From the NCBI GenBank assembly GCA_963966185.1, contig CAWZYM010000402.1, forward strand, positions 1,487,501 to 1,551,500: 64,000 nt of DNA, written 5' to 3'. This DNA is from Rhabditoides inermis. Taxonomy: Eukaryota; Nematoda; Chromadorea; Rhabditida; Rhabditidae. The notes beneath the pieces were generated by a model. That model searched no databases and was not told where the DNA came from. It saw nothing but the letters and a program-made list of their open reading frames with translations. The number at the start of each line of letters is the position of its first letter. The first letter of the stretch is position 1. Below, piece after piece: positions 11,869 to 22,429 of this stretch. The position numbers and the translations under genes were made by a program.

Positions 11869-14800
11869 ATGATCCTGGGCACGCGGCGGTTCGACTACGA
11901 GCAGCTCGCGCCGCAGAAGGGCAAGCTGAAGCGGCGCAAGTCGATCATGGACTCGATCCTGTCGCCGCTGCGGCGCCGCCTCAAGAACGACAGCGGCGGC
12001 GGGGTGCGACGCGCTTTGTCCCTACGCTCCCGCCACGCGCACTGCTCCGAGCACCTGTGGCGTAGCAAGTTCCGCCCTCCGCGCATGGACGGCAGGAGGT
12101 GCAAGTCGATGGACGACGGTCTCGCGGACGTCGACGCGTTCCGACCGCGCTCCAACACCATCGTCGTGCAGCGGGAGCCGTCGGTGAAGCGGATGCTCTA
12201 CGACGACGTGGTGATCGTGAGTCTGACCGAGGAGCGGTTGGTGGATCGGCGAGAGGTGGCGCGGCTGCTGGGCGACGAGGGGCGGCTGGTGGTGGAGTAC
12301 CGGCCGCATCCGGCCGACCTGGACGTGGTCGGCTCGTCGATCGGACCCCTCTCGCCACTATTCATCCGACTTTTCGAGTTGTTCGACACACACGCCCCGC
12401 CCACGTACTGCGACCATCACTACAACTTTTGCATTTAGCTTGAGCACTATGTTGATAAATGCGTTCTGTGATTCGAGTGTGAATTATGAGTGAACAGGTG
12501 CATTTCGCAGACGATTCAAAACTCTTTTGCGCACAGTCAAAGAGAAGCGTCGAACTTGAAATACGATAAAATACATCGTTCGCTGTTCAGCGATCAGAAA
12601 TGTTGAACGTATGAAATTACATACTTTGGTGTTATTTCAGTTTCAAGACCAGATCATCTCGGGTTCTCTACCGTGTCCGAAGGAGGTGAGCTTTTATTGT
12701 CTGTGAATGTCTAACGATGGTTGTACGGACTCGATGTGCGTGGTTGATGAAATATTCAACTGAGAATTGATATCACAGCCGGAAACCACGAAAAAGTATC
12801 ACCTTTTTATCTATCTTGTCAGTCCCCTCATTGGCTAGGTCGACGGTTGTATAACTTGAATCTGCTGATAAACAAACCTTTTTGACACACGTTGTTGCAG
12901 GAGGCCGCTTACCTCGCCTCGATCCAGCTCTCAGTGGAGGAGCAGTGGCCGAACAACAAACGCACGCAGACCATCCGACGACACCTGCTCAAAGGACAGT
13001 TTGGTGGGTGGTTATGGGATACTAGTCTACATGAAAGCCAAGCCGTTTTATGGATATAAAATGTAACCCTGCAATTCCGCGGACGTTCCGCGTACATAGG
13101 CGCGTGTGTGACGGACATACTGATTTGTGATAGCGATAGGAATTTGCAATCTGCAGGCCGGATTCGCGACCTGGCGCAAAAGATCATGGTGACGCCGTGG
13201 GAGGTGGAGCAGAACCTCTACTGCACCCCGCCCTGCATACCGGACGCCACCGGGTGAGTGCGGTTTTCTCATACGATGGTTACGATGATTTACAATGACA
13301 TACAGTTTCCTAATAAGTGAGGAAACCATCGTTTGCAATGTTTTTCTCACTAGTTCATTTCGATGGTTTCCTCACTTATTTGTGTTTTATTGAATATGTA
13401 GTCATTTAGTATTATTGCATTTCAAAATTACATTACATTTCTATTCGTTTGGTTACACCCCCTGATTCTCATTGTGAACAAAAACTGGTGTAGGCAAGTC
13501 ACATGTACTTCTTTCCTTCTTCTCGCAATCACAGGATTGAGTTTTTGCCACACCTCTCATCCCGCCGCATTTATCACCCGAGCGCAAGCAACATCAAATG
13601 TGCAAGCACTTCAAATCAAGTAAACAATGAGGAATTGACAAAGCAGAGAGAGTAGTTTACAAATAAATAAGAGTTCACAAATAAATAGTTTCAGAATAAT
13701 TAGGGTTTTTCCAAAGTTGATAGGAGAACAGAGAGTAGAACATAATAGCTAGACACACGACGGAATCCTGTTTCGACCCTGTAACCTTTGCAGTCGCTCG
13801 CCGGAGGGGACGTCGGAGCATGAATCGCGCGGGCGCGGCGGCAACTTCCTGCGCTGCATCACCAACACCGACGCGCTCATGTCTGCGGAAGTGCAGGTGA
13901 CAAAACAAATGTTTATGATGCGCAAACATGAAGAACCATGACGAATACCATTTATGGACGGGAGTTCTGAATTCTGGACAGGTGCCATGCATTACCATTG
14001 ATAGCCACATATTCTGTTTTCAGACGTTATCTGAGGATAAAGAGTTAACAGTAGCTCTGAATAGTTGGAATATTCGAAAGAATAGCTCTACAACTATGTA
14101 CAACAAAATAACTGTGCGGTATTATTTGCATGAGACATTTCAGGCGCAGTGTCTGCCCGTCGATCTGCGAGGCGACCGAAGAACGATCAAGATGGTCAAG
14201 GTATAGTTCTATGCACGCAATAAGTTGCGCGCGGTGGGGTAGATCAGAGGAAGACGGAGAGTCAGCTCTCGGCAATATCGCGCGCAACACAAGAGAGGCA
14301 GACGGTTATGGCACCGTATTTCGAACCGCAAGCGAGGTAGATCGAAAACTATCGCTCTGGCGCAGACTGTATGCCCGATTCACACTCTCACAACTTGATG
14401 AGGCTTGAATAACCGAAGAGAGTGAAGCCCCGCTAATCGAATCAACACTTCCAAAACGTAGCTGTACTATTCCATTTTTTTCGATGTGTGTATGTGTCAT
14501 AACCACTGAATAAACTATTCTATGAAGTAATGTTTCAGGAGCGGAAGCGGAAGCTGTTCCACAGTCAGGTCTACGACAACGAGCTCGGGATGAAGAAGCT
14601 GTACATTCAGGTCGGCATGATGTCATTCTAATTGTTGTGACGTCATCGTTTTCAGACGGCCAAGAAACTGGCGGCGTTCGGATGCAAGGTGTTCCAGGTG
14701 AAAGAACTGCTCCATGGACGAACACTCAGAAAGGTGCGTGAATCTATTTCTCACTCTTTATTTTCTTCCCTTATCTTTTCTCCCTCCAGTTCTCTCTACG

Positions 14801-15436
14801 TGAGAGGTTGCAACACAATACAATCTACGCGAAATATCTCACCCTATATCTGATGAGTGCATCTCTCCTTTCTTTTCTTAGTATCGCAGTGTTGCAATGT
14901 ACAAATCTATTCATCGAGCGATGTTTACGAGTTCTGACCGGACTCACTAATCCTACCATGTTTGATATGCGCCGAGTCAGCTAATCTGCCACCAACCGCC
15001 GCCAGAGAGCAACTATCGATCGCCATACAATCGATATTGATCGATTAGGAGATTGATCAAGCCTCTCTTGAGAGTAGTGCGGCTATTGTTGATGCGATCG
15101 GCTAGCAGCTCTTGCATTACACTCGATCTACCTATCTATTAATGAGTCGCGGGCAGTGAGTGAGTGAGCGAGAGTGAGAGAGTGAGTGAGGAGGGGCGGA
15201 GCGTGGTGAGAGAGAGAGGGTCCGCCTGATCACAGCCACACAACATATAGGTAATTGCCTAAATTGACTCACGCGGGTGAAGATGCCCTAGAGGCGCGGT
15301 CTTTGACTGACAACAACTGTTGAGTGCTGCTTGATCATGAACATTCGCTTCCGCGTTTTATACTCCACTCTACTCACTTCCACGCGTACTATGGTTGTTT
15401 CTATTTTCGTGGCATGACCAGTGACCACATCAAACC

Positions 15437-15484
<48 letters not shown>

Positions 15485-17006
15485 TTGTGTGTATTGTTTT
15501 TACTCGATCGGTGACAAGTGTCGCGAGTGGTTGCTTGGTTGCCGGCTGCTCTCTCACTCTCTCAATCTCTCGCACTCACTCCCACAAACACACACACCGG
15601 TCAAGCAGCTGATCCTGTACTTTTCGCCGCTCTCAATCAATCAATCAATATTGATGTTATCCTCGTATTCCTATTTACCAATCGATAATCGATCGATACT
15701 GTACTTGCAGACCCTCCGCTTGTTGTGTCTCTCGTCGGCGGCGTTGTGTCTCCTCGACGGAAACACAAAACTCGTGCTCAAACGGTTTGTGCTGTATTCT
15801 GTATTCTTCAACCTTTGTCAAGTTGCGGTCAGTCTCTTCGAAACACTTCGGAAACGCCTTTCGAATCGTGCCCCGAACACCCCGGAACACTTTGGAATTG
15901 CCTTCCGAAAAGACTGACCGCACCTTTAGTATACCACTATGCTATGCTCTCAAAGTCTCAGTGTGCGTTCAGTGCTCCTGCGGCGACGCTGCAGCAGTGG
16001 CGAGTGGGCGGCGGCGTCAGCAAGCACCAGCTACTACTCGAGTTCCGCGGACACAAATGGCAACTCATCGGTCAGTCAGTCCCACTCGTTCAGACGCCAT
16101 CGATTGCCGCGATCCCTCCCTCTTACGTCACCCTCTCTTGTAGACGCGCGCCCTGCCGCCGCTTGTACAAACAATCATACACCACGTTTCTTTTTGTGCG
16201 TTGGCAGACGCGAGGGAGGGCGCGAAAAACCGTTGTGAGATGATAAGCGCGCTTTCACCGCCCCGAACACCGATGATGACGTCGTGTTGTGTTGGATTAC
16301 GAAAAAGGCATTACGGGGCCGAGGGGGGCCAGCTCATTGTTTTGGGTGTGATACATGGGGGCGAAAAGAAGAGAGATGCAATCTGTCGCCGCGCATTCCC
16401 CGTCTCCGTTCCCCGGCGGAAGCGTTCCAATGAGGTAGGCTGAAAGTCGACACCTCACGTGTCTACCAGTATAGCAGACGTTCTCACGCCGCAGTCAGAG
16501 TGCGATTACCTAACGAGTCTAGCTTTAGCGGTTAGCCCACGAGTGTGGGCAGCAATGGTGATTCACGCTCTTTTGGTGTTGTACAAATAGATAGTGCGAG
16601 AGCGCGCGATCGGTGTGTGTAGGAGTTTTATGGGAGCGAGGATGGTACTGTGAGTAGCGTAGCAGTATGATAGCCGTGAACGGTGCAAAAGAGAGAGAGA
16701 GAAAGACGTCATCGGGTTTGCGAAGGGAATTATGCAAATCGCGGGAGTGTGAATGCCGGGCAGACTGTGCCATACCCAATTGTACACTGCGACAATCTGC
16801 CCGTTCTTTGATATTGTCTTCATCTTTCTTTGACTATTTTTTATAAACAAATTATTCAAATCACTGTGTTTCAGCTCCATCGTACAATGCGCTCAAGTCG
16901 ATTAGTATGACTCTATGGGAGATCATGCAACACTCGGCCTCATCCTGCATCCAGAAATCGTTGAACACAAGCATGCATCCGCGCTCCGCCATCGACACCA
17001 ACCCCA
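11869..17006 (+). CDS. Talin-like FERM region with basic/Ser-rich N-terminal segment
   Basis: The exon from about 11869 opens with ATG and encodes ILGTRRFDYEQLAPQKGK, a talin-like motif, then an Arg/Ser-rich stretch to 12216. FERM F2 follows in exons 12641-12685 (FQDQIISGSLPCPKE), 12901-13003, 13157-13253, 13794-13896, 14145-14200, 14539-14610 (KRKLFHSQVYDNELGMKK) and 14656-14733 (AKKLAAFGCKVFQVKELLHG), which matches the talin F2 pattern. F3 is in 15711-15785, 15970-16070 (LQQWRVGGGVSKHQLLLEF, then HKWQLI) and 16875-17006 (a helix ending in WEIMQHSASS). FERM domains bind membrane phospholipids or receptor tails. An F2 insert rich in Gly/Arg (about 13794-13850) is unusual. No normal 3' splice site precedes 11869, so whether it continues from the ankyrin/ARM exons or starts at its own ATG is unresolved. 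The last exon ends in phase 1 and joins in frame to the CDC25 exon at 18685; unspliced it would stop at about 17032. Confidence 0.68.
13312..13380. repeat. Perfect 20-bp inverted repeat with 29-nt loop
   Basis: AATAAGTGAGGAAACCATCG at 13312-13331 is perfectly inverted at 13361-13380. The predicted RNA hairpin is of pre-miRNA size. It sits in the intron 13254-13793. Confidence 0.6.
14216..14392 (+). repeat. Dispersed repeat R3, copy 1
   Basis: A stretch of about 175 bp including GGGGTAGATCAGAGGAAG, AGAGAGGCAGACGGTTATGG and AGCGAGGTAGATCGAAAACT matches the reverse complement of 21893-22095. Both copies are intronic. No coding potential or terminal repeats are evident. Confidence 0.65.
14734..15710. 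other. Long FERM intron, no gene seen
   Basis: About 980 bp between exons 14656-14733 and 15711-15785. Holds a (TC)n array at 15440-15481 and GAGTGAGTGAG-type repeats near 15155-15190. No coding or RNA gene supported. Confidence 0.6.
15824..15927. mobile_element. TIR element (TTCGAA family), compact copy
   Basis: TGCGGTCAGTCTCTTCGAAA at the left pairs with TTCCGAAAAGACTGACCGCA at the right. About 104 bp, making a near-complete foldback. Inside are CACTTCGGAAACGCCTTTCG-type units. Confidence 0.7.
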
Positions 17007-17182
17007 GTGAGTTGTTGTTGTTGTTCACTTCATGACGTTGGCACAGTGTTGCTGGCTTGATTGGTTGGTGGTGTCGCATCGGTCCCTTCCTTCCGCTTCT
17101 CTCGCGGCTCTCTCCTCCTTCTCTCAGTCGTCGGCGATGGTGTCAAATGCTAATGCGATTGTGTGCTTGTGTGGTGGTACGC

Positions 17183-17223
<41 letters not shown>

Positions 17224-17931
17224 CTATCGGGAGACATCCAGTAACCCGCAACTCGGCAGCGACGACGCGACACGCATTATAAATGATCCGCTCCTTCCGG
17301 TGTGCATTCGCCATCTCTCTCTCTCTCTCACTCTCTCTCTCTATCAATTTGAATATCTCGGAGAGACCCGCGCCAGACTCCCCGCTAATCGCGCTCTATC
17401 ATCTCTCACTCTGATTTTTGGACCGCTCCGGGGCATCCCAATAGTGAGGGGGGGGGGATGTTTGTGTCTCTCCTCAGGCGATCGAAATTAGAAGGACTAG
17501 GATCCGGGGGATAACTGTGACACTCTTATTGCATTCGCCTGGTGACGTCTTCCCTCACTCCTCGTTCTTCCTCACTCCCCCCAAAACGGCAACAGCCGAC
17601 GCCTCGAAATAGCATTGCGGAGGTGGAAGGGTGGGGTGGGGGGATTACTAGGATCTCACTCTGGCACCTCTTTCGCGCCAGCCGCGGAGGCGACGACTCG
17701 AATTTCACACCCTCAAAAGTCATCTCGCTTGGCTTATCGCACTCCACGGTGCGACGACGCCAGAAGCGCAACGGCAGGGGGGCGTGTCCGGAGTGGATTG
17801 AGGGGCGTGGCTCGGGCCGTTTTGGCCACAGAGAGAGAGAGAGGGAGTGGCGCGCATCTTCCGGAGGCTCGCATTGCAAGCGTGCTGTCTGTGTGTGTGT
17901 GTGCAGCAGCAGCAGCAGCAGCAGCGGGCGG

Positions 17932-18046
17932 GATGCCGGCGGTAGTGCAGCGACTCCTGTCCGCGTTCGGTCGCGGCACGCAGCCACCGCGCGCCGAACC
18001 CGCGCCCGCGCCCGACTCACTACTCTGCTTCGTCTGCCGGCTGGGT
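17932..18046 (+). CDS. plc-1: Candidate alternative first exon of PLC epsilon
   Basis: An ATG at 17932, just after a (CAG)n run, opens 38 codons beginning MPAVVQRLLSAFGRGTQPP and containing CFVCRL. The frame closes at a TGA immediately after a possible donor (CTGG then GTTGAG). That donor would leave phase 1, which is what the CDC25 exon at 18685 needs. This exon would give PLC epsilon its own start, independent of the upstream FERM exons. The donor is not a strong consensus, and a phase match alone has a one-in-three chance of being accidental. Confidence 0.35.
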
Positions 18047-18051
18047 TGAGT

Positions 18052-18099
<48 letters not shown>

Positions 18100-18474
18100 T
18101 CTCTCTCTTCCACTTTCCTTCCCTCTTCTCTCTCTCCCGTCTATCGCGGACCGAGAGTGTGGTCCCTTGGGGTCATCCCCTCCCAATCCCTCCACTCTGC
18201 CTAGAAGTCGATGCCGAAAACATACACACACGCCTTTTTCCCCTCTCTCGCTCACTGTGTATGAGTTTTGTCGCTTGGAGTGTGTGTGTGGAGAATGGGA
18301 GAGGAAGCGCACGCAGAAAGCGAAACGGATAGTTTGTGTTTTTATGAACCAATGCCGCAATGCAATTGTGTGAGTCGGCGTCGTCGTCACTGAGACAAGG
18401 TCTGGCCTAGCAAGGCGGCGGCGGCTCTCGCAAATTGCGTGTCGTCGCCGTGTGTATGTGTGTTTGTGTGAGGA

Positions 18475-18478
<4 letters not shown>

Positions 18479-18532
<54 letters not shown>
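18479..18532. repeat. (GA)n array in the FERM-CDC25 intron
   Basis: The intron 17007-18684 (1.7 kb) is mostly low complexity: (CT)n at 17179-17216, 17313-17341 and 18052-18108 and (GA)n here, plus the candidate first exon at 17932. No other feature can be supported in it. Confidence 0.9.
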
Positions 18533-18539
<7 letters not shown>

Positions 18540-18684
18540 CGAATAACTCGTAGGTATACCAGAAGATAACATAGACGGTCCGAACAATCCAGTCAGGCGA
18601 TAGGCGAATTGGGTTGTTCAACAATACATGTTATCTTTTTTTAACTTTTAAGTGAATGAGGTGTGACAAATCTGTTCGTTGCAG

Positions 18685-19388
18685 CGACGTCTCGTTCGGG
18701 TTCGACGTCATCGACCGCCTCGGCGGCTCAGGGATTCATCGTCAACGATGAGCCCATCACCCTCTTCCGGTACGTCTTCACTAGACTCTAGAGTCGAGAG
18801 ACCGTGATGAGTACGAATCGAAATACAATAATCGAATACCCTTTATGTGGTAGGTTCCGGTACGCCTTCTCTAGAAAAACCGTGATGAGTACGCATCAAA
18901 ATTCAACAAACTTCATACCCTTCATAGATCATACTCACTTGGTACCGAAAACGTATTCCATTCACAATACTAGTTGGTTTTACTCGAGTAACTGTGAATT
19001 GGCCGCGCGCCTTCTTCTCTTCTCTTACCTCACAACCTTCTCTTACCTCCCAATCTTCTCTTACCTCCATTCTTCTTTGTCCATTGTTTTCCAACTCAAA
19101 GTTGTTTCACCCGCTGATTGGTTGATTGCGGCTTGTGTCCACTCTGGTTTTACTGATAGTGGTAAGTGGTATGTGGCCGCTGAATATCGGTTGATTCCAG
19201 ACTCGAGTTGGAGCGCCTGCAATACATTCTCCACTTCCCCGAGGAAGTCGCTTTCCAGGTGTTTTTTTATAGAGCGTTTATCATCTGACAATTCATCGAG
19301 ACACGTACGGGGGTCGTAAACTCGTAGCATGACCTTCTCTCTTTTCCCGAGTAAACACGCATTCGATTATCACATTTCGTTCACGACA

Positions 19389-19432
<44 letters not shown>

Positions 19433-19788
19433 CGGTCAACACGCACTTGTCGTGTACATTTCACACGCCCACACCCCCAAATTGAAAACGACCGAAAAGC
19501 GCAGTATAAATATCACTGAACAAACATATGTCAAGCAAATAACAGCTGTCCACATTGACATAAATGCTAATTCCAGCTCTCCTCAACTGAGTATCAACTC
19601 TTCTACTCGATCCAACCCATGGACTATGTGCGGTGAGTGGAGTACTTGTATTTTTTTAAGTTATTATAATGACTGCGATGTTGATTCGAAAACGTTTGTG
19701 TTCCAGATACGTCTCCTGTGACCTCACTTCCGTACCAGTCATCGAGAATCCGAGTCCTGTGAGGAATCTCGTCAAGCGATTGTCGGAA

Positions 19789-19837
<49 letters not shown>

Positions 19838-20839
19838 GATAACAACGTGGTTCAGGTGTCCTCGTGGATCACCCATCTCATCGTCTCGCAGCCCACCCAC
19901 GACGATCGAAAGATCGCACTCACTGCCATCCTCCGAATCATCGACACCTGCTGGAACATCGGTGAATTTTTTAAAGTTTTTTATCGAGAAAAAATCAATT
20001 CAATACATCAATACAATGTGTCATCGTTTAGTATCAATTGTATAGTTTAGTATTCGTATAATATAAATCAATCACAGGCAATTTCAACGCGGCGGTCGAG
20101 ATTCTGATGGGTCTGAAAAGCGAGAAGCTGCGCCCGTTCTGGCTCTCGCTGCGGCCAGAGGAGAAGCTGCAGTTCGAGCAGGTGAGCAGCTTGTTCAGCC
20201 GGTTGAATCCGGGGCCCTCCTTGTCGAGAACAAGATGGGGTGCTTGGATTACGGCAACGTCATCAGAGGGAGCTGGGTTTGTATCGAATCAAATCAAATC
20301 GAATGTTTATCCAGGACCGCTTATTCATTTACATTATGCTCTCATGAGAGAAGCAGCTATCGCTCTTTTTAAATCACATCGACATTCCAGCTCTGCGAGC
20401 GTCTCCTGCCGTCCAACCAGTCCCTCCCGTCCCAGCACTACATTCAAGTAGGTCGCGGGTGGCTCAACTCGAAGCATTGAAAACTTGATAATGAATCGTG
20501 TCGTGCTCAAGGCAAGCTCAGACTCGATTCTGTATCAAAAAGTCGCTTTATGAGACACAAAAAGGCACTTTCTGAGGGTCTTTCTGAAGGTGCGCGGTAG
20601 TTCAGGAGATCTGAGGGTAAAGTTGAGTCTGACGTCTGACCTCGACTTTAGGCGGTGCAGCGCGCTCTGCGAATGACGCAGTGCCGTCTCATCCCATTCT
20701 TCGGGATATTCCTGCGGTGAGTTGTGTGTTTTGTGTTTTGTGTTATGATGCTCAAGTTTTACAGGGACCTTTACGCGATCGTGAACGACATGCCAAACAT
20801 CGTGGTCATCGGGCACGAGGGCGACAAGGACAAGCTGGA

Positions 20840-20879
<40 letters not shown>

Positions 20880-21164
20880 AGGGAAATAGGGAGGGAAATC
20901 GAAAAAGAAGGACGGGGGGATGAGATCGAAAGAGAGGATAGAGAGATGTAGAAGAAGCAAGAAGAGTGGAAAGAGAGAGAGAGAGAGAGAGAAAGAGGGA
21001 GACTATCGCTTCGCCTCTCAGTTCATGACGGACCCGAACGGCGAGGACCACTTCTCGTCGCGGATCGGCGTTGGCGGTCTGCTGAATGCGGACAAGATCA
21101 ACCTGGTGGCGGTGGTGCTCGACAACCTCGAGCTCTTCCACCGACACTCGCGCACCATGATCAA
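18685..21164 (+). other. plc-1: PLC epsilon CDC25/RasGEF domain exons
   Basis: Exons 18685-18769 (Ser/Thr-rich linker, then [14 protein letters not shown]), 19201-19258, 19577-19632, 19707-19788, 19857-19961, 20079-20181, 20390-20445, 20653-20717, 20765-20839 and 21021-21164 form one CDC25 domain. Typical motifs are PMDYVRYVSCDL near the start, [20 protein letters not shown], then [18 protein letters not shown] in the core, and [20 protein letters not shown] near the end. This domain catalyses nucleotide exchange on Ras-family GTPases (Rap1 for the mammalian enzyme). The length, about 270 residues, is normal for the family. Confidence 0.9.
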
Positions 21165-22375
21165 GGTAGCCCCACACTCACTTACGCAAATCATCTCGGT
21201 CACTGTCCGTCGCCATTCTTTGCGAGCATGTGTCCTCGGTAGATCAAAGGCATCTGCGAAGTCGTCTTCCCACTCCTCGTCACTTACTCACTTTGTTATT
21301 TTGTGACATTCCCAATGCAAAATCGTGCAGTTTGAAATGGTGATTCATAGTTGATTGAAACTCGTGGAATGCGTCCTCTACATCATTCGATGTCGGCGTT
21401 CCGTGTTGACATCACTCCACGTGCTCTATTTTCTCGATCCGGCGAACGCTTTTGCGCGATTTTGTTTTGTGATTCGCGCTGCGAGATCTCTTTCTGCTCG
21501 CGCATTGTTCGCATAGCTGTCTTACACCACACAACAACCCCTCTCCCCCACATCGATTCATCACCGCTCATTCTCGCTCACCACTGCTGAAATTTGCATA
21601 TTCCCGAACAAGGATCGCTTCGATCATCAATGATGTGAATCATGTTGGTGGCTAGTCGCATGAAGAAATGGATGAACACTGCGAAAGCGGCGACCGCGGC
21701 GTCTTACAGCGAGAAGAGTCGGAGTGAGGAGCGACTGTGCACGCTCATACACCAAGTCTCCTTCGAACAGGATGTGATCGCACACTGTCCTATAGCAACG
21801 TGACCTCTTTGTTTTCAGCACTTCGAGGAGAACCATCAGACGAACGCGTCAACCAGCGAGGACAAGGAGGGCAAGGGTGAGTTGGACAGCGGGTGGTGGA
21901 AGAGGTATACATACTTTGCGCCAAGGCGATAGTTTTCGATCTACCTCGCTTGCAGTTCGAAATACGGAAATACGGTGCCATAACCGTCTGCCTCTCTTGT
22001 TTTGCGCGCTATTGCCTAGAGCTGCCGAGAGCTTTGCGCGCTATTGCCGAGAGCTTCCTCTGATCTACCCCAACGCACGCAACTTACTACATGCAAATTT
22101 TGCAGAGCCGGGCCACCTGTTCGAGCCGGTGCAGGAGGTGCGCGGTTCGGCGCACGGCGTGTCGATGATACCACTCGATAAGACCAAGTTCGACCTGGAC
22201 ATCATACAGCGCATGCAACACGGAACCACCGTGAGTCGCGTTCGAAACGTTTCCTCCACCTTTATCTTTGTCGCTTTCTTTAGGCGTTAGGTCAATCTGA
22301 GCTCAATCTGAGCGTTTTTTTTCTAGCATCAATCCTGAATCATCTACGACTGTGTTATGCACGTTTCACTTAAAA

Positions 22376-22429
<54 letters not shown>

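Noticed and set aside
11682..12065. Alternative frame over the FERM first exon
   Set aside because: Its translation is Arg/Ala-rich with no family likeness, while the frame from 11869 carries the talin-like motif.
15675..16143. Overlapping frames around 15787-15923
   Set aside because: Again a TIR element copy; the real exons here are 15711-15785 and 15970-16070 in another frame.
17526..18624. Long frames of Ser-Leu or Arg-Glu repeats on both strands
   Set aside because: Produced by (CT)n/(GA)n arrays. Only the ATG frame at 17932 was kept as a candidate, because it has a phase-matched donor.
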